Assembly: GCA_013821455.1 (NCBI GenBank)
Contig: JACDGS010000010.1
Coordinates: 30,841-94,840, forward strand
Direction: 5' to 3'
DNA: 64,000 nt
Source: Chthoniobacterales bacterium
Lineage (GTDB): Bacteria; Verrucomicrobiota; Verrucomicrobiia; Chthoniobacterales; UBA10450
Below the pieces are notes generated by a model. The model saw nothing but the letters and a program-made list of their open reading frames with translations, was not told the origin of the DNA and searched no databases. A program made the position numbers and the translations under genes. Position 1 is the first letter of the stretch; every line of letters starts with the position of its first letter. Shown here piece by piece: positions 55,098-63,907 of the stretch.

Positions 55098-57686
55098 TTA
55101 GGTCTCGCGCGCGACTTCCCTGGCGTCTTTATCGTCCCGCATGGCGATGAACTTACAATGTCGGAGGTGACCGTTCTCCGTCCATTCAACGAAGGCAACC
55201 TGACATACCAGCTCAGGTCTGATCCAGCGACTTTCTTTCATCTTTTCGGCAGTAAGTGCTTCCCCCCAGCGCGAGGATTTCTTTTGGGGAAGATTCGCGA
55301 AAGGACATTGCTTTGTCCGCAGCTCTTCCAAGTGCGGAAATATCTCATCGCGCATACGGGCGACGAAACCGTTCCGTACTTTGGCGACATAGGATAACTC
55401 GTGTTGCTCAAATACTCCGACGATCAGCGCGTCGAAGCCGTGGCTTCCGGGGACATAGCCACCTATAACAAACTCCTGCGCCAGCTCAGTGCGATGCTTG
55501 ATCCAGGCGCCGGACCTATCGCCTGACTCGTAGGTCGAGCCGGCGCGCTTCCCGACGACACCTTCCAATCCTAGCTGTCGTACGGCCTGAAGGACTTCCC
55601 CCGGCGGCGCATCGAGGAGCGGCGACAAACGCAACGGATCGATCGGTGCGCTGATGACTTCATAGAGTAACTCGCGACGCCGCTCAAGCGGAAGGGTAAG
55701 TAAGTCCGCGCCATCGCGGTGCAGGAGATCAAAGGCGTAAAAGTGAACGGCCAGTGGTTGCCTGGAGTTATTCTGGAGTAGTTGAAAAGAAGGGCGGCCT
55801 TTCTCATCCAGCGCGACAATCTCACCGTCCAGCGTGAAGTCGCCGGGTAAGTGTGCGAGTGCTTCGACCAGATCGGGAAAGCGCGCGTTGAGAAGGTTTT
55901 CGTTGCGCGAAAGAACCTGTACGTCGGCTCCCGTTTTCAGGGCCAGAGCTCGATAACCATCGAACTTTATCTCATAAGTCCAGCCACTCTCGTTAGGTAG
56001 AGCCGCGACCGCCTTACATTGCATCGGTTCTACAAATTTCGGAGCTATTCCGGGTTTTAGGGATAAGTGACTTACTCTTTTAGCTTTATCCGCCGGGCGA
56101 TTGCTCTGCCATTGGGCATCGTTCGCTTTGGAGATCGCCGCCATCGAGCGTCCCGAGATAGCGGAAGAGTCATCCTGTTTTGGCGAGAAGAGCTTCATCG
56201 ACTCGCCGGCTTTTATAAGAAGCCATTTGTTACTCTCCGGTTCGCGTTTGTCCTTCACCAGGATCCACTCGCCTTTCAGCTTTTGGCCCTGCAGGACGAT
56301 GTGCATTTTGCCACTGTGAAAAGCAGCGGCGTCATTGCCGGTGATGTCCTGGTAAACTCCGTAGTCCCAGACCATCACCGTCCCCGCGCCATAGTTACCT
56401 GGCGGGATGGTACCCTCGAACTTTTCGTACTCCAGTGGATGGTCCTCCACGTGCATGGCCAGACGCGCTTCGCGTAACTCAGTCGGTGGACCTTTCGGCA
56501 CGGCCCACGAACGTAAAACTCCCTGCATCTCCAGCCGCCAATCGTAGTGCAGATGACTGGCTGCGTGTTTTTGGATGACATAGCGATGTGGGCCTTCGCG
56601 CCTGTCCTTATTCGTATGTGTCTTAGCGCCAGGCTCAGGGGTGCGGGTAAGATCGCGCTTGGCGGTGTATTCACGGATACTCTTATCGCGTGCCTTGGAT
56701 TCGCTGGCTTTGGTGTTGCGAGGCCAGCGACTAAGTTTTGGTTGTGGACCGGCCGCGAGCGCTTTGGTGAAAGCTGAAGGAAGTTCTTGCTGCAGTTGTA
56801 AGACTGGCTCGAATAAGTCTCCTACTTTCGCGATACGTTTTACCGCGGCGGCGGCGGTGAAGATAAGTCCTTTCGTCTCTTTGCGTTTGACCGCTCGCGC
56901 TAACTCTTCCCATGTCACCGGCATGGAAATTAAAGGCGACGGACCTCTCGCTCTCATCGCGTAAACACTCACAGTAGTTTTGAAGTCCGAGTTCTGACTC
57001 CAATCGATCAGGACCTTGCCGGTGCGGAGGGTCTTCGCCATGTCGGAGACGACACCTTTGGGTAACTGCACCGCGACTAACTCAGCGACGGCCTTAGCAA
57101 ACGGTTGCGTAGCTTCGTAAGGTATTTCGCCATTAAGTGGCACGCTAAGGTGCATGCCTTTCGAGCCTGAGACTTTGACGAATGACTCAAGTCCCCAAGT
57201 CTGAAAGAGTTTTCGCAAATGCAGCGCAACCTCGCCGCATTTGAGCAGGCCGGCGGGCTCGCCGGGATCGAGGTCGAAGACAATTGAAGTAGGATGATTT
57301 AGTTCCGGCGCGCGGGCGAGAAGGACGTGCTTCTCGATATCCGCCAGGTTGGCCACCCAAAGCAATGTCGCGCGCTCGTTGCAAAGGATGTAATTAATCT
57401 CGCCGCCGTCTTCACTTCGGGGGACGGCGAAAGTCTCGACCCACGATGGCTTATGTTTGGGCGCATTCTTTTCGTAGAAGGGTTCGGCGGTTATTCCGTC
57501 CGGATAGCGCTTGAGCGTTAGCGGGCGGTCGCGGAGATGTGGCAGGATCACATCGGCAATTTCCGAGTAGAAGGCAATCACCTCGCCCTTGGTGAAACCC
57601 GACTCCGGAAAGTACATCTTATCGAGGTTAGAGAAGGTCAGGGTCCGTCCTTCTACTTCCAGAAGCTGTTTCTTGGTCGAATTCAT
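55098..57686 (-). CDS. ligD: Non-homologous end-joining DNA ligase D (Pol-PE-ligase)
   Basis: About 862 residues from ATG 57686 (MNSTKKQLLEVEGRTLTF). Three domains: polymerase/primase (FYSEIADVILPHLRDRPLTL, VFDLDPGEP, VSGSKGMHLSVPL), phosphoesterase (RYVIQKHAASHLHYDWRLEM, GNYGAGTVMVWDYG), and ATP-dependent ligase with the adenylated lysine in YEIKFDGYRAL and LDGEIVALD. The order Pol-PE-Lig is as in mycobacteria rather than Pseudomonas. It repairs double-strand breaks with Ku, but no ku gene is in this window. The gene seems slightly AT-richer than its neighbours and has no exact 9-mer copy, only variants. Confidence 0.95.
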   Translation of the reverse strand: MNSTKKQLLEVEGRTLTFSNLDKMYFPESGFTKGEVIAFYSEIADVILPHLRDRPLTLKRYPDGITAEPFYEKNAPKHKPSWVETFAVPRSEDGGEINYILCNERATLLWVANLADIEKHVLLARAPELNHPTSIVFDLDPGEPAGLLKCGEVALHLRKLFQTWGLESFVKVSGSKGMHLSVPLNGEIPYEATQPFAKAVAELVAVQLPKGVVSDMAKTLRTGKVLIDWSQNSDFKTTVSVYAMRARGPSPLISMPVTWEELARAVKRKETKGLIFTAAAAVKRIAKVGDLFEPVLQLQQELPSAFTKALAAGPQPKLSRWPRNTKASESKARDKSIREYTAKRDLTRTPEPGAKTHTNKDRREGPHRYVIQKHAASHLHYDWRLEMQGVLRSWAVPKGPPTELREARLAMHVEDHPLEYEKFEGTIPPGNYGAGTVMVWDYGVYQDITGNDAAAFHSGKMHIVLQGQKLKGEWILVKDKREPESNKWLLIKAGESMKLFSPKQDDSSAISGRSMAAISKANDAQWQSNRPADKAKRVSHLSLKPGIAPKFVEPMQCKAVAALPNESGWTYEIKFDGYRALALKTGADVQVLSRNENLLNARFPDLVEALAHLPGDFTLDGEIVALDEKGRPSFQLLQNNSRQPLAVHFYAFDLLHRDGADLLTLPLERRRELLYEVISAPIDPLRLSPLLDAPPGEVLQAVRQLGLEGVVGKRAGSTYESGDRSGAWIKHRTELAQEFVIGGYVPGSHGFDALIVGVFEQHELSYVAKVRNGFVARMRDEIFPHLEELRTKQCPFANLPQKKSSRWGEALTAEKMKESRWIRPELVCQVAFVEWTENGHLRHCKFIAMRDDKDAREVARET

Positions 57687-57802
57687 GACGAGCGAAGCAG
57701 TACGCTCAGAAGAGCGCGGGCGAAGCATTCGAATTATACAGAAGAGAAAGGCAGCTCGCGCGATTCAAAAAGTAGGGATTAGTTCTCCATCTCTGTCACG
57801 CC

Positions 57803-58273
57803 ATGACCACTAGGAAAAAGAAAGCCCGTCCGAACGACGAGGAACGCGGTTTCGTCTGCCGCGTCGATGATGCATTTCACACTTTCGCGAAGCGAGCCTC
57901 TGGCACCCTGGGGACGCCTTGGAGCTTTGTTATCGCTCTTTGCATTATCTTAATTTGGGGTGTTACCGGACCCATCTTTCATTTCTCCGATACGTGGCAG
58001 CTCATCATTAATACAGGAACGACCATAGTTACTTTCCTGATGGTATTCCTGCTCCAGAACACGCAGAACCGCGATGCGAAAAATACCGCGATCAAACTGG
58101 ATGAAATCATTCGCGCCATGAGTGGTGCGCGCAACGACTTACTCGATCTCGACCGTCTCTCCGAACAGGAGCTGACCCGTCTGAACGATGAGTTTCAGAA
58201 GCTGAGCGATGAGGCGTCCGACGCACGCGACGCGAAGATCAAGGCTAAGTCCTCGGTGCGAAAGAAGAGTTAG
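57803..58273 (+). CDS. Low-affinity iron permease-family membrane protein
   Basis: 156 residues. N-terminal basic region, then FAKRASGTLGTPWSFVIALC followed by ILIWGVTGPIFHFSDTWQLIINTGTTIVTFLMVFLLQNTQNRD, the conserved core of the family, and a charged coiled-coil tail. Bacterial members are common; iron transport is inferred from a yeast relative and unproven. Divergent from ligD by 116 bp. Confidence 0.87.
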   Translation: MTTRKKKARPNDEERGFVCRVDDAFHTFAKRASGTLGTPWSFVIALCIILIWGVTGPIFHFSDTWQLIINTGTTIVTFLMVFLLQNTQNRDAKNTAIKLDEIIRAMSGARNDLLDLDRLSEQELTRLNDEFQKLSDEASDARDAKIKAKSSVRKKS

Positions 58274-58453
58274 ATATATTCCCGGCCAGCATCGGACAGC
58301 GGGGTGCCGAAAACGGATTCGATCTACGGCAGTTTCGAGTCTACGCTGAACAATCCGCGCAGGTCGTCGTCTATGAGTGGAAAAGGTTTGCGACTTTTCC
58401 CGCCCGGCCGGTCTGTCGCGTCCGAATTTACCTTTGGTAACGTAGAGATGTTA

Positions 58454-59047
58454 ATGAAACGTCCGATCCTCGCTCTTCTCTTTGCCACCTTTGCCTCGAC
58501 GTCATGCCAGACAGCGCATCGCGCCGCGGTGAGCACCTTTCGCGTGATCGACGCGCCGCATGAATATCTGCGCCGCAAGCTTGAAGTGGAGAACGGCGAC
58601 ACGGATCGAAGGACAACAACAACGACGACGACGACGAGGACCGCTGAAGCCAACGTCCCGCCTGCGAACGCGACTTATCAGCAACCTTTCCAAGAGCAGC
58701 AGGCCCCGCCGCCTGAGCGCCAGATAGTGACAGCTCCGCCACCTCCGCCGCCACAACGCGAGGTTGTGGTCGAACGGACTCGCCAACCGGAAGCGACGCC
58801 CACGCCGCTGCCGCGGGTGACCAGTCGCAGCACGACCGCGACAACATCGCGGGAGACCAACACAACGACTTCTCGCAACGCAGTCGCCGATAAGGGAGGT
58901 TTGCTTTACGCCAAACCCGTTCCCGGAAAACCGGGCTACGTCTTTAGTCCGTATGATAAGAACGGCGGCTATGTGGATGTCACCGGCTTCGCGCCGGGCA
59001 GCAAGGTAAAAGACCCTTACAGTGGGAAAATCTTTCTCGTCCCCTGA
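58454..59047 (+). CDS. Lipoprotein with threonine-rich low-complexity segment
   Basis: 197 residues from ATG 58454 (MKRPILALLFATFASTSCQ), a lipoprotein signal ending at Cys 19. An ACA/ACG codon run gives eight threonines in a row (58612-58638), followed by a Pro/Gln-rich region and a conserved-looking C-terminus (LLYAKPVPGKPGYVFSPYD.. with VDVTGFAPGSKVKDPYSGKIF). The C-terminal motif occurs in small surface proteins of this group; function unknown. The codon run is prone to length change. Confidence 0.68.
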   Translation: MKRPILALLFATFASTSCQTAHRAAVSTFRVIDAPHEYLRRKLEVENGDTDRRTTTTTTTTRTAEANVPPANATYQQPFQEQQAPPPERQIVTAPPPPPPQREVVVERTRQPEATPTPLPRVTSRSTTATTSRETNTTTSRNAVADKGGLLYAKPVPGKPGYVFSPYDKNGGYVDVTGFAPGSKVKDPYSGKIFLVP

Positions 59048-59060
59048 CGAGTTCGTTAGG

Positions 59061-60095
59061 TTAAATCGGATCGTTAGGCGAGATTTTCTCGCGCTGCTCT
59101 AACGCCGCCACCCGGTCGAATAGTTTTCCCAGTCGGCGGACCCAAGCAACCTGCCGTTTCGCCTCTCTGAGCGGGACCGGCGGTCGGGACCACCAGGCGC
59201 CCCCCCCGCGCAGGCTTTTTGTGACGCCGCATTGCGCTCCGATCGTCGTGTCATCATCGACCTCGATGTGACCGACGATTCCCACCTGGCCGGCGATCAC
59301 GACGCGCTGGCCGATGCGGGAGCTGCCGGCGATACCGGTCTGCGCGCAGATGATCGTGTGTTTTCCAATAACAACGTTGTGCGCGATCTGCACGAGGTTG
59401 TCGATCTTCACCCCTTCCTGAATCCAGGTGCGTCCGAAACGCGCGCGATCGATCGTCGTCCCGGCGCCGACTTCGACGTCGTCGTCGATTTGCACGATGC
59501 CGATTTGTGGCACTTTTTTTTGCGCGCCGCCGGCGTCTTCAAAACCGAAACCGTCCGAGCCGATGACGACGCCGCAATGGAGGATAACGCGGTGGCCGAT
59601 CTTGATTCGCTCCCGGATGGTGACGTTAGGATAAATGATGACGCCCTCGCCGATCGTGGTCTCGTGCCCGATGTAGCTGTTCGCGCCGATGCGCGTGCCG
59701 TCGCCAATTTGCACGCCAGGCTCAAGCACGACATTCGGGCCTAACGAGACATTTTCGCCTAACGAGACTCCTTCGGCGATGATGGCGCTGGGATGAATCT
59801 CGGTCGCGACCGCGATCGGCTCCGGCGCAAAATGGAGTGCGATTTGTTCGAAGGCCTTCATTGGATTTTCGACCAGGATCTGTGCGACGACGATTTGTTC
59901 CTCGAAATTCGCCGGCACAAAAGCGGCCGCCGCGCGCGTTTTGCGGAAGGCCGCGAGATATCGCGGATTGGCGTAGAAGGTGATTTCGTCTGGGGTCGCT
60001 TCCGCAAGCGAGGCCGCGCCGCTAATCGTTAGGCTGGGATCGCCTTGCAGCGTCCCACCGCAGGACTCCGCGAGTTCTTGCAGGGTCAATTTCAC
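59061..60095 (-). CDS. lpxD: UDP-3-O-(3-hydroxyacyl)glucosamine N-acyltransferase
   Basis: 344 residues. Third step of lipid A synthesis. N-terminal uridine-binding domain (MKLTLQELAESCGGTLQGDP.., EITFYANPRYLAAF), then the left-handed beta-helix of hexapeptide repeats with catalytic His in NLVQIAHNVVIG, and a C-terminal helix. Confirms an LPS-bearing outer membrane. The SDR gene ends 12 bp upstream on the same strand. Two direct 9-mers at 59739 and 59757 lie in the repeats, both read as S-L-G, matching the hexapeptide pattern. Confidence 0.95.
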   Translation of the reverse strand: MKLTLQELAESCGGTLQGDPSLTISGAASLAEATPDEITFYANPRYLAAFRKTRAAAAFVPANFEEQIVVAQILVENPMKAFEQIALHFAPEPIAVATEIHPSAIIAEGVSLGENVSLGPNVVLEPGVQIGDGTRIGANSYIGHETTIGEGVIIYPNVTIRERIKIGHRVILHCGVVIGSDGFGFEDAGGAQKKVPQIGIVQIDDDVEVGAGTTIDRARFGRTWIQEGVKIDNLVQIAHNVVIGKHTIICAQTGIAGSSRIGQRVVIAGQVGIVGHIEVDDDTTIGAQCGVTKSLRGGGAWWSRPPVPLREAKRQVAWVRRLGKLFDRVAALEQREKISPNDPI

Positions 60096-60107
60096 GGCGA
60101 CCGATCG

Positions 60108-60935
60108 TTAGCCACCGGTGGCAAAACCCGGATAAAGGGTCATCCCGCCATCGACGAAAAGAGTCGCGCCGGTGACGTAATCGGAGAGATCGGAAGCGAG
60201 CCACACCACCGTGCGCGCGATGTCTTCCGGCTCGCCGATGCGCTGATCCGGGATCAGTTTCAAGAGGGCAGCGAGCGCCTCGGGCGTATCCCAGGCGCTG
60301 CGATTGATTGGTGTCCTGATGGCGCCCGGCGCAACGCTGTTCACGCGAATTTTTTTCGGCGCGAGCTCTTGCGCCATGCTTTTCATGAGCTGCATGACGC
60401 CGCCTTTGGAAGAGGCGTAGTTCACATGTCCGCCCCATGGGATGACTTCGTGCACCGAGCTCATGCAAATAATTTTGCCCGCCGCGGATGAGGTCGCCGG
60501 GACGACACCGCGCCGCAGAAATTCCCGCACCGCTTCGCGCGCGCAGAGAAATTGGCCGGTGAGATTTACGCCGATGACGGTTTGCCATTGTTGCAGCGTC
60601 ATTTCCTCGAAGGCCGCGTCCTGCTGCAGGCCGGCGTTGTTCACCAGAATATCGAGCGTGCCAAAGGCTTTCGTGGCTTCCGCGAACATCGCCTGCACTT
60701 CGCCTTCGTCGCTCACGTCCGCGTGGACGGCGATCGCTTCACCGCCCCCAGCGCGAATGTCGGCCACCACACGATCGGCGGTCTCGCGATGAGAAACATA
60801 ATTTACCGCCACGGCCGCTCCGGCGGCGGCGAGGGCTTTCGCGCAGGCCTCTCCGATCCCGGAACTGGCGCCGGTGACCAGTGCTTTTTGATTTTGCAGA
60901 GGCTTCAGCAAATCGAAGGAATTTTCGGCGGCCAT
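60108..60935 (-). CDS. Short-chain dehydrogenase, glucose 1-dehydrogenase-like
   Basis: 275 residues. Cofactor motif VTGASSGIGEACAKALAAAG, NNAG, Ser and Tyr-x3-Lys in CMSSVHEVIPWGGHVNYASSKGG, and the C-terminal DLSDYVTGATLFVDGGMTL. The IPWGGHVNYASSKGG context matches glucose 1-dehydrogenases, though the substrate may be another sugar or polyol. It ends in GGC TAA CGA, a variant of the 9-mer. Confidence 0.88.
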   Translation of the reverse strand: MAAENSFDLLKPLQNQKALVTGASSGIGEACAKALAAAGAAVAVNYVSHRETADRVVADIRAGGGEAIAVHADVSDEGEVQAMFAEATKAFGTLDILVNNAGLQQDAAFEEMTLQQWQTVIGVNLTGQFLCAREAVREFLRRGVVPATSSAAGKIICMSSVHEVIPWGGHVNYASSKGGVMQLMKSMAQELAPKKIRVNSVAPGAIRTPINRSAWDTPEALAALLKLIPDQRIGEPEDIARTVVWLASDLSDYVTGATLFVDGGMTLYPGFATGG

Positions 60936-61056
60936 GCTTTGCGCAGCCTTCTTTTCGCGGCGCGGGAAAGCAAGGGGAATTCACGCCCGCTCGGGCGGAG
61001 GGCGAGGCATAAATCTAGCTCAATAAATTGGTGCGGCGCTAGCCGCTCTTCGCCGC

Positions 61057-62634
61057 ATGCCACTAATAAACTACGTCATGGGAGACAGCACCGCGCGAGA
61101 AGACCGCGCGGCGAGCGGTGCGGAATATTTCGACATCCTGGGCCGGGCGACGAGCGACGCCGTCCGGGATTGGAGAGTGAAAGAGGGAAAGCTCATCTGG
61201 CCCCATGGGCTGGAAAATTTGCTCGGTTACTCGGATTTCACCGAGGCCACCGAAATTGGATTCTGGACGGAGCGCCTGCATCCTGAAGATCGCGGCCGGA
61301 TACAAGAAAGCATCCATCGAGCCTTAAGTGGGCCGGACGAACATTGGTTAGGCGAATATCGCTTCCGGCGTGCCGACGGAGAATACCGGAACATTTACGA
61401 GCGCGCTTTGCTCCTGCGTTGTCCCGACCCTCGTGTCGTGAGCGTGATGATGGATGTGACCGAGCGCGAGGAGCTGCAAAGCCAGGTCTGCCGCTGGCAA
61501 CGCATGGAAGCGTTCGGTCAACTGGCTGGCGGCGTGGCGCACGATTTCAATAATTTTCTCACCACGATCCTGGGCTACAGCGATCTCCTTTTGTCGGAAA
61601 ACCTGGTGCGCGGACAAATCGCGAACCATATCGGCGAGATTCACGACGCGGCCGAGCGAGCCTCTGCCCTAACGAATCAACTTCTCGCCTTCAGTCGCCG
61701 TCAGGCCATGGAGCCGACCGTGCTCGAAATCAATGCGCTCGTTACCAGCCTCGAGAAATCGCTCCTTCGCCTTCTCGGCGAACACATCACGATCGATTAC
61801 CAACTCCATCAGCTAAAAGAGGGCGCCTACATCAAGGCGGATACCACGCAGCTCAACCAGCTCCTTCTCAACCTGGCGATGAACGCGCGCGAGGCCATGA
61901 GCGAGGGCGGTTGCCTAACGATTACCACTGCCGCGGTGCGCCTCGAAGCCGATGATCCGCCGCTCGGACCGGGCGCGGATTTCGCCCATGGCGAATTCGT
62001 CACGATCGACGTCGCCGACACCGGCAGCGGCATGACCGAAGAAGTGAAGGCGCGGGTTTTCGAACCGTTTTTCACCACGAAAGCGAAGACGGAGCGGAAC
62101 GGGCTCGGGCTGGCGACAAGTTATGGCATCGTTAGGCAAAGCGGCGGCCACATTAGCGTCGAGAGCGCGCCGGGCCAGGGCACCCGCTTTCGCATCTACC
62201 TGCCACGCGTCAATGCGCCCGAGCGAAAGCGGCGCGGTTTCGAAAAGCTGCGCTCCGGGTCGGAGACCATTCTCGTGCTGGAAGACGACTTGAGCGTGCG
62301 CCATCTCTCGGTGCGCCTGCTGCGCCGGCTCGGTTACGATGTGCTCGAGGCCGCGCACAGTGACGATGCACAGCGTTTGCTCGCAGAAAACGGGAGCCGC
62401 AAAATCGATCTGCTTTTGACCGACATGGTGCTGCCGAAAATGAGCGGCCGCACTTTTGCCGCGTGGCTGCGGAACGTGAGCCCGCTCACGAAAGTGATTT
62501 TCGTTTCCGGCTATCTCGAGGAATCGCTTCCGGCGGAGGATCGCTGCGCGCCGGGGACGCGTTTTCTGCCCAAGCCTTTCACGGCCGAGCAACTCGCTCA
62601 ACAAGTGCGCGCGGTCCTGGATGGCGAAGCCTAA
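61057..62634 (+). CDS. Hybrid histidine kinase: PAS-HisKA-HATPase-REC
   Basis: 525 residues, soluble. A PAS domain (GLENLLGYSDFTEATEIGF..LHPEDRGRIQ) with a PAC-like end (YRFRRADGEYRNIYERALLL), phosphoacceptor GGVAHDFNNFLTTILGY, ATP-binding boxes (LNLAMNAREAMSEGG, DTGSGMTEEV, GLGLATSYGIV), and a C-terminal receiver with LLLTDMVLPKMSG. Same architecture class as the kinase at 29497, but with one PAS and no N-terminal receiver. The TAA stop lies in a 9-mer (62629-62637). ilvA follows after 16 bp. Confidence 0.93.
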   Translation: MPLINYVMGDSTAREDRAASGAEYFDILGRATSDAVRDWRVKEGKLIWPHGLENLLGYSDFTEATEIGFWTERLHPEDRGRIQESIHRALSGPDEHWLGEYRFRRADGEYRNIYERALLLRCPDPRVVSVMMDVTEREELQSQVCRWQRMEAFGQLAGGVAHDFNNFLTTILGYSDLLLSENLVRGQIANHIGEIHDAAERASALTNQLLAFSRRQAMEPTVLEINALVTSLEKSLLRLLGEHITIDYQLHQLKEGAYIKADTTQLNQLLLNLAMNAREAMSEGGCLTITTAAVRLEADDPPLGPGADFAHGEFVTIDVADTGSGMTEEVKARVFEPFFTTKAKTERNGLGLATSYGIVRQSGGHISVESAPGQGTRFRIYLPRVNAPERKRRGFEKLRSGSETILVLEDDLSVRHLSVRLLRRLGYDVLEAAHSDDAQRLLAENGSRKIDLLLTDMVLPKMSGRTFAAWLRNVSPLTKVIFVSGYLEESLPAEDRCAPGTRFLPKPFTAEQLAQQVRAVLDGEA

Positions 62635-62650
62635 CGATGGTGTTTGAGGG

Positions 62651-63907
62651 TTGATCGAGGAGCGCAAGCCGTTAGGCTGGTTCGTCGGTCAACCACGCAC
62701 TCTTCTGATTACCTTTCGCGACATCGAAGCGGCCGCCGAGCGCATTAAAGGCGCGGTCTACGAGTCTCCCTGCCCGCAATCGATCCCGCTGAGCGAACTG
62801 ACCGGCATGCAGATTTACTGCAAGCTCGATAACCTGCAACGCACAGGCAGTTTCAAGGAGCGCGGCGCGCATAACGCGCTCTCCCAGCTTTCGCCCGAGC
62901 AGAAAAAAAAGGGCGTCATCGCGGCTTCGGCTGGAAATCACGCGCAGGCTCTTGCGTATCAGGGGAAATTGCTAGGCGTGCCGGCGACCGTCGTGATGCC
63001 AAAATTCGCGCCCCTCATTAAGGTTAACAATTGCCAGAAGCTCGGCGCAACCGTGATCCTGGAAGGGAAGGAGTTCGCCGACTCCAAGGCGCGCGCGCAT
63101 GAGATCGCCGAGGAGCGAGGCCTGGCCTACATCGACGGCTTCGATCATCCGGACATCATCGCCGGCCAGGGCACGGCCGGTTTGGAGATCGTTAGGCAAG
63201 TGCCCGATCTCGACGCAGTAATTGTGCCGGTGGGCGGCGCGGGTTTACTCGCCGGCGTGTCGCTCGCGGTGAAAACTCTGCGGCCTAACGCTAAGGTCAT
63301 CGCAGTCGAAGCCGAAAACGTCGCCAGTTATTCCGCGGCCTTGGCGGCGGGGAAGCCGGTCCGCATCACGACCAGCCCGACACTCGCTGATGGTCTCGCG
63401 ATCGCTCAAGTCGGCGGGAACGCTTTCGAGATCGCGCGCCAGCACACCGACAAGGTGGTGATCGTGACCGAGGAACAAATCGCGCTTTCCATTTTGCGCA
63501 TCGTCGAGTTGGAGAAGGGCGTCGTCGAAGGAGCTGCGGCCACGCCGCTCGCGGCCTGCCTTTCGGGCCAACTTCCGGAACTGGCTGGTAAGCGCGTTGT
63601 CCTTCTGCTTTGCGGCGGGAATATCGATCCAAATGTGCTCAGCCGCGTGATCGAGCGCGGCTTGGTCGCGGACGGGCGGCTCTCTCGTTTCCGGGCAATC
63701 ATCAGCGATCGGCCGGGTGGTCTTGCGGATCTTACCGCCCAAATCGCGGGGGCGGGCGCGAGCATCAAGCAAATCGTGCACGACCGTGCCTTCGCCAGCT
63801 CCGACATTTCCGCCGTGCAAGTCCTCTGCACCGTAGAAACCCGCGACCGCAAACATCTCGCGGAACTGCGTGCGAGTTTAGAGGATCACGGGATCGCGAC
63901 CGAGTAA
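62651..63907 (+). CDS. ilvA: Threonine ammonia-lyase with C-terminal ACT domain
   Basis: Up to 418 residues if TTG 62651 is used; the conserved part starts near ITFRDIEAAAERIKG. PLP enzyme turning threonine into 2-oxobutyrate. PLP lysine in NLQRTGSFKERGAHNAL, SAGNHAQALAYQG, VPVGGAGLLAGVSLA, and serine-glycine region LLCGGNIDP. The ~75-residue end (FRAIISDRPGGLADLTAQIAG..) is an ACT domain, as in catabolic-type or short regulated forms. It may feed isoleucine synthesis; no ilv genes are adjacent. Confidence 0.92.
   Translation: MIEERKPLGWFVGQPRTLLITFRDIEAAAERIKGAVYESPCPQSIPLSELTGMQIYCKLDNLQRTGSFKERGAHNALSQLSPEQKKKGVIAASAGNHAQALAYQGKLLGVPATVVMPKFAPLIKVNNCQKLGATVILEGKEFADSKARAHEIAEERGLAYIDGFDHPDIIAGQGTAGLEIVRQVPDLDAVIVPVGGAGLLAGVSLAVKTLRPNAKVIAVEAENVASYSAALAAGKPVRITTSPTLADGLAIAQVGGNAFEIARQHTDKVVIVTEEQIALSILRIVELEKGVVEGAAATPLAACLSGQLPELAGKRVVLLLCGGNIDPNVLSRVIERGLVADGRLSRFRAIISDRPGGLADLTAQIAGAGASIKQIVHDRAFASSDISAVQVLCTVETRDRKHLAELRASLEDHGIATE

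Noticed and set aside
55098..58273. A complete NHEJ operon with ku
   Set aside because: Only ligD is present; the adjacent genes (YetF-like, iron permease-like) are not Ku.
58612..58640. ACA/ACG run as a phase-variable contingency repeat
   Set aside because: The unit is three bases, so length changes would only alter the number of threonines and keep the frame.
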